Shown here: positions 25,189 to 37,384 of the stretch, piece after piece
Layout: each line of letters opens with the position of its first letter
How positions within the stretch are numbered: the first letter of the stretch is position 1
Position numbers and translations under genes: made by a program
Assembly (NCBI RefSeq): GCF_021869535.1
Contig: NW_026262668.1
Span: forward strand, 70,453,558 to 70,517,557
Direction of reading: 5' to 3'
DNA: 64,000 bases
Source: Mytilus californianus
Lineage: Eukaryota; Mollusca; Bivalvia; Mytilida; Mytilidae
Notes under the pieces: model-generated
Seen by the model: only the letters and a program-made list of their open reading frames with translations
Database searches by the model: none
What the model was told of the DNA's origin: nothing

Positions 25189-25544
25189 GGGGTAAATTAA
25201 TATGCCCCCCGACATAAAAATCAATGGTTACAGTGCTTTAGAGAAACTATATTTCTAATGAATATGTCAACTGAGCAAAATAGGCCATTTATAGAAATGA
25301 TGAAAACTGGAAGGATATTTGAAGATTATGATACCTGGGAAATTTTTACATGGATGAGACTTTTCCTCAAATGCAGATTACAATATAAAAAAAAATTGGA
25401 TAAGTTCTCAGTTTTTTTAAAAGAGTAAAAAATTAGACTGTTAAATGAAAAGATAAAACAGGATAGTGTAATTTGTAATCACCAAAAGACTGAGACTTAT
25501 TTTAGTAGTATCAGATAAGGGCAAGTAAATATAAAAGAATGTTT

Positions 25545-26268
25545 TTTTTATGCCCCCGCCGTAGCGGAGGGGGCATTAAGTTTTACAACATCTGGTATTC
25601 AACATCTAGTATTCATCTGGACGTCTGTCCGTACGTCCCAAAATTGGTTTCCGTTCTGTAATTTCAGTTTGCCTCAACCAAATGCTATGAAACTAATACA
25701 CAATGCTAATTACCACAATATACAGATCACGTTTGAATTTTGGTGGCGTCACTTTTACCGTTCTAGAGTTATGCCCCTTTACAAATGGAAAAAATGCAAA
25801 ATTGGTTTCCGTTCTCTAACTTTAATTTGCCTCTACCAAATGTCATAAAACTTATACACAATGCTTATTACCACAGAACACAGCTTAAAGGGGGGGGGGG
25901 GGGGGGGCGATACTTATACCGTTCTAGAGTTATGCCCATTTAGAAATGAAAAAAATATGCTGATTTTTTTGTTTCCGTTCTCTAACTTTAGTTTGCTCTA
26001 CCCATGGAAGTATTATATTGACCATACTTCCATGCTCTACCAAATGTTATGAAACTTATGCACTATGCTTATTAATTACCACAAAACACAGATTTAGTTT
26101 TAATTTTGGTGGCGTCACTTTTACCGTTCTAGAGTTATGTCCCTTTACAAATGGAAAAATTGCTGAATTTTTCGTTTCAATTCTTAACTTTAGTTTGCCT
26201 CAACCAAATGTTATGAAACTTATGCACAATGCTTATTACAACAAAACACCAATTAAGTTTTAATGTCA
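25545..26268 (+). repeat. Repeat family F, four tandem units
   Basis: It starts with a GC-rich hairpin ('gcccccgccgtagcggagg' and 'gggc'). Units of about 159 bp carry 'accgttctagagttatg' at about 25757, 25918 and 26123, and 'caaatg' plus 'tatgaaactta'. An 18-G run lies near 25891. The wider third spacing is due partly to the micro-insertion at 26003-26033. Confidence 0.7.
26003..26033. mobile_element. 31-bp palindromic micro-insertion with 8-bp duplication
   Basis: The arms 'catggaagtat' and 'atacttccatg' are perfect. The same 8 bp, 'gctctacc', flank both sides (25995-26002 and 26034-26041). Other units of the host repeat run straight through this point. A related palindrome occurs at 32705-32739. 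Confidence 0.65.
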
Positions 26269-26494
26269 CAATACAGTTGTATTCATTCATTATACATACC
26301 GTGGTAGAGATTCAGATAAGGCCAATGCAGCATAATTCATACATAAGTACTCATATAAAAATTATGCTAATGAATGGTTCCTTCTTGTCCAATGGGTTAA
26401 CCTGTATTTAATGTGTGTATGAATGTTAACTGTATACATGGCCTCAATGAAATTAGACTACTTCTAATTGAGTTACCCTCTTTAAATAAAGAAT

Positions 26495-26521
26495 TTATTA
26501 TTATATTATTATTATTATTAT
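26495..26521. repeat. ATT microsatellite
   Basis: A run of (tta)n broken once by 'ttatatta'. Confidence 0.85.
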
Positions 26522-27189
26522 TCAAAGACAATCTGTATTAAGAGAACACTTGTTTCTTCTCCCTTGAGAGTTTTTTAAAACTGGTTTGACTGTAAAATGG
26601 GGAAAAAAATTGAAACAATTTGTCATTAAAAAAATAAGTCTGGTGACTTGTATTTTTAAACTGAATTTGGGAAAACCTTTCTTATTTCTTAAAAACAGAT
26701 ATTTTAACGGTTATAAATTTTAACTTCACGACTGATGAAAAAAAAATTTGACCTCATATTTTAATGTTATCAGGATGTCATTATTTGTTTAATGAATTGT
26801 GAAGTAAAACAGAAAAAAAATACTTCCAAGTGTATGAAAATTGACCTGACCAACACATCTTTGCCATGATGATGTTCAGGCCACAAGGAACTGCAAGGAA
26901 CTTTTTTAATACAGATTTTGAACATGTTTAACAAATTTAAAGATTATTAAAGAAAAAAAAAATTAAAGGTACTGAATTAACTTGACCTAAGCACCATCAA
27001 CTTTACAACACTAAATCTATTAATACATAATACCATTATTTATCCTTTATCATTTTTGAAATGATATTTATCCAATCGCTAAAACACAAATTGAGCCAGC
27101 AAAAGAAGATTGCTATGGTAGGAGAAATATGAGTATAGGTTGCTGAATGTGAATATTGCTTACATACTTTCGTGCATTTTGTAAAAAAG

Positions 27190-27840
27190 TATAACAAAAA
27201 TACCGGACTCCAAAGGTAAATTCAAAAAGGGGGAAGTCCGTAAAAACTGACAAAATCAAACGTTAGGCTTTATCAACCAACGGAACGAACGGAAAACAAC
27301 TGTCATATTGCTAACTTGGTACACGCATTTTCCGAAGAAAATTATGGGTAAAACCTGGTTTTATAGCTAGTTAAAACTCCCTCTTGTAGAACAGTTGAAC
27401 AGTTGTAGTTATAGTTCTGTCAAATAATTAAGACTAGTGAGCAACCCAAACAGACATAATTGATACTGCGTAAACATACATCACAGACATTCAATACAAT
27501 TGTCTAAAAAATTAAAACAAATGTACAAATAAATATAATAGACGCCAACAAAAACTGTTTGTAGATGATAGTGAATTTAACAAAGACGCCAACAACAGAA
27601 AATTGTAGTTGATAGTACTTGCAGTTTATAGTATACACTTTCTCGATAAAGTACAAATTTTAAGTAAAATATAAAGACAAGGGAATAACACTGAAAAAAT
27701 CTCTTGCGTCAGAATCGCACTTCTACCTCTAGACCCACCTGCACCAAGAATGCACAAAACGAAACAAAAAGTAGGGCTGGATGCATAAATACTGAGTCAC
27801 ATCAAGAGTTATACGACCGAAAGGAACAAAACCCTGGCTC
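27190..27840 (-). repeat. Probable dispersed repeat
   Basis: 'aataccggactccaaagg', 'caactgtcatattgc' and 'aacctggttttatagc' recall a common mussel dispersed repeat. No coding frame is seen and the identification is by memory only. Confidence 0.35.
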
Positions 27841-27850
27841 ATCAATTTTT

Positions 27851-28740
27851 TTATGACGTTCTATAAAGTCTTGCGTAGCAGCTGCAAGCTTTTGAATATC
27901 GTATGAATTGAGAAATGTATACTCGATACGCGGGTGAAGTTGGTACATTGCTGATTAATCTCATGTATGACATTTGCCCCCAACCCACGAGATTTTCGAA
28001 TGTAGGACAGAAAGTCACAGGACAAAAAGTCACTGACAAAAATTCACGGACAAAAAGTCACAATTCAGTTTTGAGATTATTTCTACTTTGAATAAGAAAT
28101 TGTTTTTTTGTTAAAACATGTTTGCCTTTTTCTTGAACTATCATATATAAAGTAAATTTTTAAACAAAATTACTTCTAGAACAAATCAATAATAATCAAA
28201 TAATTGTTAAGAAAACAATTTGTCAAAGTGGCTTGGTACTTAAATGGCTTCATGGTGCCAAAATATATATCCTTTGCATGATAAAATATTGATAAATCTT
28301 CATTTATTGAGGCTGATGAACAATTTCCTATACTGTAAAATGAATACATGTAATAAAAAGAAATTGTGTCAAGAACTCTCCTCTTCTATATTCAAACAAT
28401 TACAAACAAATCAATTGTGACTTTTTGTCCTGTGACTTTCTGTCCGTTTACCCCACAGGCATTAAAGTCAGCTCTTAGGAAATTGAGCGATCAACAATAT
28501 ACCGTCTTTGAAATTAAACGATCTAGCTTCTTTGATCTTCTAGTTTTTTACATGTGTCTGAAGGAACTCCGACTCATGTGAAAATAAGAAAAGGTTGACC
28601 AGGAGAGGTGCACAGTTGGTTCCCATAGGAATGCCGGCAACCTGCATGAAAATTCTACCACCAAATTCAACAAATAGGTTTTCAATGAGAAACTCCAGCA
28701 AACTGATCACTTGTTATTCGGTGATCATGTTATATTTTTG
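27851..28740 (-). pseudogene. Penelope-like reverse-transcriptase remnant, interrupted
   Basis: On the - strand, 28740 to 28446 encodes an RT core with 'FVEFGGRIF' and 'GIPMGTNCAPLLVNLFLFS'. 28004 to 27851 encodes a later part ('SPAYRVYISQFIRYSKA'). The segment that should carry the catalytic Y-x-DD is missing, and a 441-bp insertion lies between the parts. The motif set matches an RT family abundant in molluscs that I place among Penelope-like elements; another non-LTR class is possible. Dead copy. Confidence 0.7.
28005..28445. mobile_element. 441-bp insertion with perfect 29-bp terminal inverted repeats
   Basis: 28005-28033 ('ggacagaaagtcacagg...') is the exact reverse complement of 28417-28445. 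Inside the left end the 'caaaaagtcac' motif repeats twice more. The element is AT-rich, has no ORF and disrupts the RT remnant, so it is a MITE-like non-autonomous DNA element. No clear target-site duplication. Confidence 0.75.
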
Positions 28741-28750
28741 GACTAATTTT

Positions 28751-29701
28751 TGTCGAGCCTGCAACTTTTGTCTCAGAAAGCTCGACATAGGGATAGTGAT
28801 CCGGCGGCGGCGGCGGCTACGGCGGCGGCGGCGGCGGCGGCGTTAGCTCACTTCTTAAAAGCTTTATATTTTAGAAGGTGGAAGATCTGGATGCTTCATA
28901 CTTTGTATATGGATGCCTCATGTTACGAAGTTTCCGTCAGTCACATGTCCAATGTCCTTGACCTCATTTTCATGGTTCAGTGACTACTTGAAAAAAAAGT
29001 TAAGATTTTTTGTAATGTTTAATTCTCTCTTATTATAAGTAATAGGATAACTATATTTGGTATGTGCGTACCTTGCAAGGTCCTCATGCCCGTCAGACAG
29101 TTTTCACTTGACCTCGACCTCATTTCATGGATCAGTGAACAAGGTTAAGTTTTGGTGGTCAAGTCCATATCTCAGATACTATAAGCAATAGGTCTAGTAT
29201 ATTCGGTGTATGGAAGGACTTTTAGGTGTACATGTCCAACTGGCAGGTGTCATCTGACCTTGACCTCATTTTCATGGTTCAGTGGTCAAAGTTAAGTTTT
29301 TGTGTTTTGGTCTTTTTTTCTAATACTGTATGCAATAGGTCTACTATATTTGGTGTATGGAAATATTTTATGATCTAATATGTCAGTCACGCAGGTTTTA
29401 TTTGACCTTGACCTCATTTTCAAGGTTCATTGCTCAGTGTTAAGTTTTTGTGTTTTGGTCTGTTTTTCTTAAACTATAAGCAATAGGTCAACTATATCTG
29501 TTATTGTTAGCTGTACATGCCTGCCTAGCATGGTTCATCTGACCTTGACCTCATTTTCATGGTTCATTGGTCAATGTTTAGTTTACTTGGTTAATGTTAA
29601 GTTTATGTGACAGTTGTAATAAAGCTTTATATTTAGGACTATCAACACAATATCAATGATTAGTAAAGAAGGCGAGATATTTCAGCGTGTGCACTCTTGT
29701 T
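28751..29701 (+). repeat. Repeat family A, copy 3
   Basis: It opens with the hairpin 'tgtcgagcc...gctcgaca' (28751-28787) and ends 'aaggcgagatatttcagcg' plus 'tgtgcactcttgtt'. Internal unit starts at 29205 and 29352 are 147 bp apart. It aligns with the nested copy at 2351-3428 but lacks one tandem unit. Confidence 0.8.
28802..28842. repeat. CGG trinucleotide run
   Basis: Thirteen or so cgg triplets broken by 'ctacgg', at the same place where the other family A copies have 'ggtggcggcggc' or 'ggtggcggatgcgg'. The length therefore varies between copies. Confidence 0.85.
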
Positions 29702-30129
29702 ATCGAAATTTGCCGAATAATTTCCCAAAACAATGACTTTGCCGCATATGGTACCATTTTTATGGAGAAAGCATTGTGGATCTTTCTTTAAAACGGGTTT
29801 TCAATTATTCATTTGGTATAGTGGTGTAAAGGGTGGTAAATCGAAGGCTTTGATAGCATTTGTTTCAGAAAATGACAGAGATTTAAAATTTTCCAGAAGT
29901 ACTTATGAGTTTCTAATAATACACATTTGGTAAATGCCACTACGCTAGTAAACAGTTTCACAGTTTTTCTGTATTCCCTCTTTCACTGCGGTCAAAATTC
30001 GATTAATCTTACGGACAATTTCTTGGTAGAACATGCAACTGAGCCGGAAAAGTACATGTACCATTTGTGAAGTGAAGGTATCCAATATAAACAAGGGAAT
30101 CCCTCAGATTTGTTGCTCATTGAAATATT

Positions 30130-30482
30130 GAATAGATTAAGTAAGCACAATATATTCAGATATTAAAGAATCTGTAAAGTGCCTGAAGTCTCTTCACGAC
30201 AAATGTGTAGTTGTTCCTGCAGACAAAACTTCGAACAATATTATTTTTGTCTGTGAATCCTATTACTATGAGTGTCTTATCAAAGAATTAAGAATAAACG
30301 AACACTCGGATAATCCGACGAACAAAAACGAAACTTATTATAACGATGATTACTTGGCAAAAAATCGATCAATGCATAAGGGTTTTCTGCTTAATTTGTG
30401 CAATTTAATTGCTGTTCCCTTTACTGATGAAAGAAACACAATTGCATATAAAATGACAATTGAATACAACCTCACTGTATAA
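30130..30482 (+). pseudogene. Penelope-like element remnant, upstream part
   Basis: One frame stays open to the TAA at 30480 and encodes 'KCVVVPADKTSNNIIFVCE' then 'SYYYECLIKEL', matching the region upstream of the RT core in the same family as 27851-28740. No RT catalytic motifs remain and no start codon is evident. The preceding 29702-30130 gives only broken similarity. Confidence 0.6.
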
Positions 30483-32382
30483 CTGTAGTTATGTCAATGC
30501 ATATATATGTAGATATGTCAATGTATCTCTTTAAGTTTTTGAAAATTACTACTGTATATAACGTCACCAACCCTTTGCTTGAAGCGATAGGTTGTATTGT
30601 TTTATAGAGATAAATTTTGAAGTATATCATATATTGATTTAAAGTATATTACCGCAGAAGACAAACAAAATGAGGGTAGAGAACTATGGCAATTTCAATG
30701 ACAAAAGGCAGACTGAAGAGTATATAGGCAAGAGGAAGCTCAGCTGTTTTAATTAGAAGATGTTCTACAAAATGAGCAGACGTATTCCTTCGATTTTGAA
30801 ATTGATGTACAATGTCGTCTTGTGGAGACTATGGAATGATCTTTGTTATTTTGTTCGACTTCGCTCAGACACGAGTAGCCGGTAAACGGGATATACGAAT
30901 TTTAACCGAAAGAGGAAAAGATGATATATCATCATGTAAAAATGCATGCATATAAAGGTCATATATTGAAGAAGTAGAACATGTAAGTTTCAGGACCAAA
31001 CCAAACCAAACACAGGCAAATGTGAATCCAATGTCACAATGAACGAAGAAAAGGCAAGACAAGCTACATGAAAGCTGAAAGCTGAAAGATTTAAACTTAT
31101 TCCTGTATAAATACGGTAGTTCAATACAATGCATAGACGTTGAACAAAGGAACGCCAAATTACCCTTCAAAGTCATAACATTGAGTAAGATTGGATGGAG
31201 TATAACTAGATATACATGGCTGGTAAAAGTATGAAGATAGCTTTACATGAAATAAAGATATATCAATGGCAATTATAGCGATTATATTGAGGGGAACTAG
31301 TATTCGAAACAGGCATTTCACATAAGAGATTCACAGTCCACGTGGCAAGGTGTAAACAATAACTGGAATGTATCACAATTCTCTTTCTTTTTTTTGCTAG
31401 TTTTTCTGGACCCGATTACTTATACAGGTTCAAGGCCTACGTTTTAAAGGGAAAATTCTTTCTCAGTAACCACAAAATACAAAAATGATTACCACGGGAG
31501 TTTTGCGGTCAACAGAGATATGAGAAAAATGAAAAGATCGTTTCAGCGAAATCGATTTATTACAACACTCCTATGTGTATGCGTATTGCGATGTGAATTG
31601 ATTGATATATGAAATGGTTTTACAGTTGGACACTTCGTTATAAATTCTAGACTTGGCACAAGTCCCTTATTTTCTGGTTGATTTCCTTCTTACTAAATGA
31701 TATGTTTACTGAAACTGCAGTAATATTGATTGCCACAGGACACCGATTGCCCTTGGAGAAAGGCTCTGCAGGTATCAATATAATGGCAAATAATTATTGT
31801 CTAGTTATAGTAAAAAAAAATGTCAAAAGTAAAAATAATAGAAATGGACAATTAGCAAGTCTTAAAAATATTCAAAAAGATAAGACAAATCTTTCGTCTT
31901 CAAAGTGGAGGATAACGTTAAAATCACTCATTTTATAAAAATCCATTTACTCGCGAATACGGGAAAATAGAGAGAAAAAAGTACTTATTGAATTACCAGT
32001 GTCCAGATTGAAGCACTTTCAGGTCGAGCACATGTCGGGACATACTTTTAATCTAAAGTTTCGAAGGTGGATGTTAGAAACGATGACGGTGTGGAAACTG
32101 ATTCAGTTTTAAATGCATGAGAGTTGAAATAAGCACTATTTTGTTACATGTTTGCATAGGCCGAAGAATTTAATCCGTGAATCTCTGCTGTCTTAGTATT
32201 AATAAGGTTATATATTTAGAGTGGACTATTTTTGAAAGGCTTTTTTCAAGTCCTGCCTGGTAATTTCAAGGTATGTCTAGTGAAATAGGCCGATTTCACA
32301 ATTTGTACTCCGAGTAATAATATTATGACTGAAAAGCCATCTGAACGATATGCATAGGTCAATTTTACAGACTAAACACTCT
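30483..32382. other. Gene-free stretch
   Basis: No family, exon or RNA gene is recognisable. The 103-residue '-' ORF at 30865-31176 shows no domain and no codon signal. Confidence 0.35.
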
Positions 32383-34391
32383 TTAGGGAAAAGTCATTAT
32401 TTATCAGCTGAGGGGGTTGGTTCATTTTAGGGGGGGTCACTACCAAAAATATCATACAGCTGGGGGGGTTGCCATCAAAAATTTTATTTGACTGGGGGGG
32501 GGGGGGTCACACAATGAAAGTTTTTATGTCTGATAAGCATATAAATTGTTGACAATATTGAAGTGAGTGTGCAATCTTTTAAATAATTTCTGTCATTATT
32601 AAATCTTTGGTCATGTACAGTGAGTAATAGAAGGCTGCCTAATTTCTCAAGGGTAGTGAATCTGGTGACTCCTTATCACAGTCATCTGTTATGGTTCATT
32701 GTCCCATGGAACTATTATATTCAATATAATAGTTCCATGATTATCCATAGGACAAGAAGGATGTGAAAGTTTACAATCCGACTTATCTCAAGATTAACAA
32801 CTGTATAAAACATTTGTCTCTAGTTTTGACCACAGGAAACAATGAGTTTTAAAAGTTTCTGAACATGTGTATTACAACTTTCTGAAGTGTTCAAATCATT
32901 TTGATGCGATTTCTTAGGATAGATATAGGACTGTAAAAGGTGTGTACGTTCTAAAATCATTTGTAAATGTGTGTAATTATTTTATGAAATTATTTCAAAG
33001 ATGTCGAATAATAAAAAGAATTTTTAATGTTCAAATCGAGGGCCCTTGTTGGGCAGCATGGCATTCACACACACAAAACAATACACATCGGATTTCGTAA
33101 AACATTTTCACATTGAAATAAAATATTGAATGTTCATATAGTTATTAACCTACATATATATATTTCTTTATCGCAAATAAATCATGTACATATTTGATCC
33201 AGGAAGGACTAGAACCATACAATTATAGTAATATTTGTAATGTGTTATTTTCAGTTGCACTTCCAAATGTGGGATTGAAATAAAAAAATAACTATATGAT
33301 GAGAAAATTAAAATCCAAAAAACATTTACAAAACTTCAAAATTTTAATAAAGACATTAAAAGAATTTAGCCATGTTTTCTCTTTTTTTTTTAATGTTTTT
33401 TCATTCACAAATAATTCTGTGTCAGACAGTAAATTTAAATTTATTCGAATTCATAACAGAGGGAAATTCATTATTGAAAGGTTATATATAATATTGTAGA
33501 ATTATAGGTTGCATTCAAATAAATTGGAACAAAGAATTTTCTGTTTTTTTTTTCTTTTTACGTCATTCCATTCATTTATAATAGCACATGCTCATGTATA
33601 TAAACAAATTTGGCTAATTGTGCCTTTAAAAGCTTAACGTTTTAAGAATTAGCAGTTTCAAAATCAGGGACAATCTGTATTAAGGTATGACTTCATTCTG
33701 TTCATAAAGGTTCAAGTCAAAAAGCAATATATATTTGTTTTCATTTAAATGCTTATTTTGTCAATTTTTCTTCTTGCATGTGTCAGCTATTCATATTCGA
33801 AAGAAAGAAAAAAACAAAAGAAGAAATACAACTGAAAAATGTTTTCTAAAATCAGTTGCATCAGCTTCAAAATAAAGAATATGGAAGGTCATGATGAAAC
33901 ATCAAGGCATTATAATATTTACAGAATATCACTTACTAATGACTGCTAACCAGACAAAGTAAATTATCTTTATCAAATTAATTAGTTCAAGCTACTTATA
34001 CATGTTATATAAAATAACAGAATTATAGTGTAGAATGTATTATGAAATATCAGTTCAAAATCAAAGAAAATGAGTACTGCAATCAAGGAAAACCCCTTTA
34101 TGCCGTATTCTGTTACGGATAGTGTCAATGTCCACATACTTCTCATAGCTATTTTTCAAGTCAATTCCTGCAACTTTTTAAATTGTAGCTTGCAGTCATC
34201 ATCTTCTCCCAACTGTTAATCGATAGAGATTTTTGTTTGGTAGGGGGGAGGGGGTCAAACTTTTGAAACTATGTTCTCAGGGGGGGTCATTATGTGGTTC
34301 ATAAGAATCATGGGGGGGTTGCCAACAAAACCTTTTAATGTGAAAAATTTGAACCGACCCCCTCAGCTGATAAATAATGACCATTCCCTAA
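32383..34391. mobile_element. 2.0 kb element with 41-bp terminal inverted repeats
   Basis: 32383-32423 ('ttagggaaaagtcattattt'...) is the reverse complement of 34351-34391 with three mismatches. Just inside both ends lie G-runs with 'gggggggttgcca(t/a)caaaa' in direct orientation. No transposase ORF is found, so it is non-autonomous. The flanks show no clear target duplication. Confidence 0.6.
32705..32739. mobile_element. 35-bp perfect palindrome, micro-insertion candidate
   Basis: Two 17-bp arms ('catggaactattatatt') pair around one base. Sixteen of the 17 bases match the start of the 26003 palindrome. The flanks 'cattgtcc' and 'gattatcc' agree at six of eight positions, suggesting a decayed target duplication. 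Confidence 0.6.
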
Positions 34392-37384
34392 TAGTATCTT
34401 CTGCCTCATTTCACACACACACATATATAAATATGATAAGCGATATAGTTTTTATTTGTATTGGCAAATCTAAGATATCAAATACACAAATTTGATATAT
34501 TAAATCAACTCCGTTTAATTGTAATAATTGATTATACATTTGTTCTTTCTTTTATTTGGTATAACCAGATTAATTACAGACTTCATTCGTTCAGGAACAT
34601 ATATATTGACGGGACTTGACACTACCTGATTGTAGTCGATTTTATCGTCGTGCCATAGTTAATAAAGATACGATACAGAAACGGACATGTGTTAAAAACG
34701 GACTCGCTATTATCCTAATAATTTCTGATATTATCAATAAAATGTCATTCAAACTAGTTTTATAGTGATGCTAGTGTATCAAACTTGTATTCTGTCACTT
34801 CAAATTTGTTAAAATCGCAAGCATTTCATCACAGAATTGTGCAGAATGCAAACCAGGTAATAAAAAAATGGCGGCCATTGCCGCGATGATTTACAAATTC
34901 ACAAACTATTATAAAACACTTCACATCAAATAAATCAAACTTATTTTGGTAATTTTATATGACAAAATATATCTACTAAACGATAAAACTTGTATTTATT
35001 TACAATTAGAGTTATGTGGTTTATTTGTTGAGCAGTTCTGATAGTTTTTCAGTCAGACGCTACCGAAATCCGTAAATCTTGGGAAGTCTCGGGCAGTCCG
35101 AGATTTTATCAATTTTATACTGAAAAGCGTATCAGATTCATTTCCCGTTAGATATACTGTTCCCAGATTCGTTATATTCTCCTTTTTCGAATTAGTCTCG
35201 ATCACCCAGACGCATTATGAATATAGCGTCTGGATTACTGTATCTTTGGATTTCGTCCCTAGATGGCGTAATAAAATTTGGTCATGACCGTGACCACGTT
35301 TTACCGGAAGGTAAACACATCAGGAATATTGACATCACATGTGGCAGTTGTTAACCATAGTTTTAGTCTAAATTGAGACGTTTAAGACAAGCATGGAAAC
35401 TAGACACTGACTGTTATCTAATCAGGATAAAGGTGGGTTCATGTTTACTAAAGGGATAGGAATAGGGAAATGGTAGTTATTTTTACACACATGTATATAC
35501 ATGTATCATATAGGGTGTACAAAAAGTCATATAAGTTGTAATAACAACTAGTATCATAAAATAAAATGTTTGACAAGACAAGTTATCCTCATTGTATGGG
35601 CTATGCCATTTAGATTATGCATAGTGTGGTCATAAATTCCATAAAAAAAAAACATGCATAGTATGAATTCTTATAATGTACGAAAATAAATAACTGGCGA
35701 TATATCAACAGAGTAAAGAGGATCGTATTCATGGTAACTTTATGATAAATAAAGGTAAAAAAATATTGCCAAATAATGTTAGCGGTAATTTTATGTGCAT
35801 GACGATTAAATGTACGTACACTTTCTTTAAGACGATGAAAAAAAATCAACTGATTTGGTGATATCATGTAAATTTTCATCAAAAAGTAATGGAATTCATA
35901 ATTATTTGAGACCCTGGATGAATGACAACAATGAACAGAGATATTTTGACGAATCGCTATAAAATGTTAACAAATTTGATGCCAATGGTAGAAGAAATTT
36001 ACAGTTTGATGCAAGACTGTGAAGGGCATTAGTACACCAGTGTTGACATGTATTTCTAAAAATTGTCATTATTTGCAACTCCCTTCAGGAAGTATAAATC
36101 ATTGCTCAAGAGTGGCATCACATTGGCTAAGAGGAATGTTGATGCAATTCTTAAAGGAGTCTAGGTGACCGGTCAAAATTTCAGACTTCTGTCAAACATT
36201 CCTTCATTTTCAAGTAACAGAATCACGTGACATTCAAACCTTCCCCTTGTCGAATGCACTTTGCATAACATAATGTTAATTTGTTCTTGTCTTAAATACA
36301 ATATGAAATATTTGCCACTGGACATTATGCAAACAACAATTCATCAAGCAAATTACAGATCTATACAAGATTGATAATATCATATTGTTAGATGTGTCAA
36401 TTGCCTTACCTTAAGACATTGCATTATCTGATTATTCATCAACCATGTCAACCTTTATATAGAATTATAATATGTTATTGTACATTCAAGGGGCTGCTGT
36501 GAGCATTCAACCAAGCTGACTATCAAACTAGTCATGTAAGTATAAACACTAATAAAGGGTAAGAAACGAAAAAGCTTATATAAATATAAAATTATACCAT
36601 GTATAATGCTGGCTGGTAAATAACTTCATTTGATGTTACAATGTACTTTATTCAGCTGTAATGAAATGCAGACTTGCATGTATTGTTCCTGACTGTGTAT
36701 TATAATACCAATAGTTACACACCTATTATAAAATCACAAAACATGATCCAATAAAATGGAGACAATTTTCCATGATAAAAATATAAAGTTGTGTCCTACA
36801 AGCCGCTCATATTTGGTTTATTAATACATCTCAGAAAATATGAACAAAAGTATTACAAATTCCTGTAACATACATTTTGGACATGTAAGAGTTCAGTGAT
36901 TACATGAAATTACTTAAACTTTAACATGTTTAAGAGGATGACCTTGCTACAACGATATAATTTTTAAATTCTATGAATGCACATTGAATTGTATACAATT
37001 TCAAACAAAGGTATGAAAGCTTAGGTTCTTGAGCTTTGTGAAATTAACAATTAAACAAATACAGGTTTACCATTATTACAATTGTTTATTGTCTTAAAAG
37101 GCTGAATAGTATTGAGAATGAAATAAAAAATATATCAGACCAACAGTATACAGTGTATTATATAGATATAAGAAGATAACTATTTAAGCATAAATTATAT
37201 GCATTTAGTTGCATCTAAATAGTAAAATACTGACATACATGTATTAAAGTCTTTTCCAGGTCAATAGTCTGTATTGAATGGCTGCAGAAAACCAAACAAT
37301 ATGCAAATGTATATACAGGAATGAAGAGACCTCACAGATAACTGACTGTCATTGGGTAATTTGTATTATTAAAAGAAACCTGAG
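34392..37384. other. Gene-free stretch
   Basis: AT-rich with no supported gene. A short hairpin motif at about 35190-35240 ('ccagacgc...gcgtctgg') is repeated in inverse orientation near 43281. Confidence 0.35.

Noticed and set aside
34868-34935. 'aaaaATGGCGGCC' on the + strand, resembling a Kozak start or YY1-type promoter motif
   Set aside because: The frame ends after about 21 codons and no donor or neighbouring exon fits.
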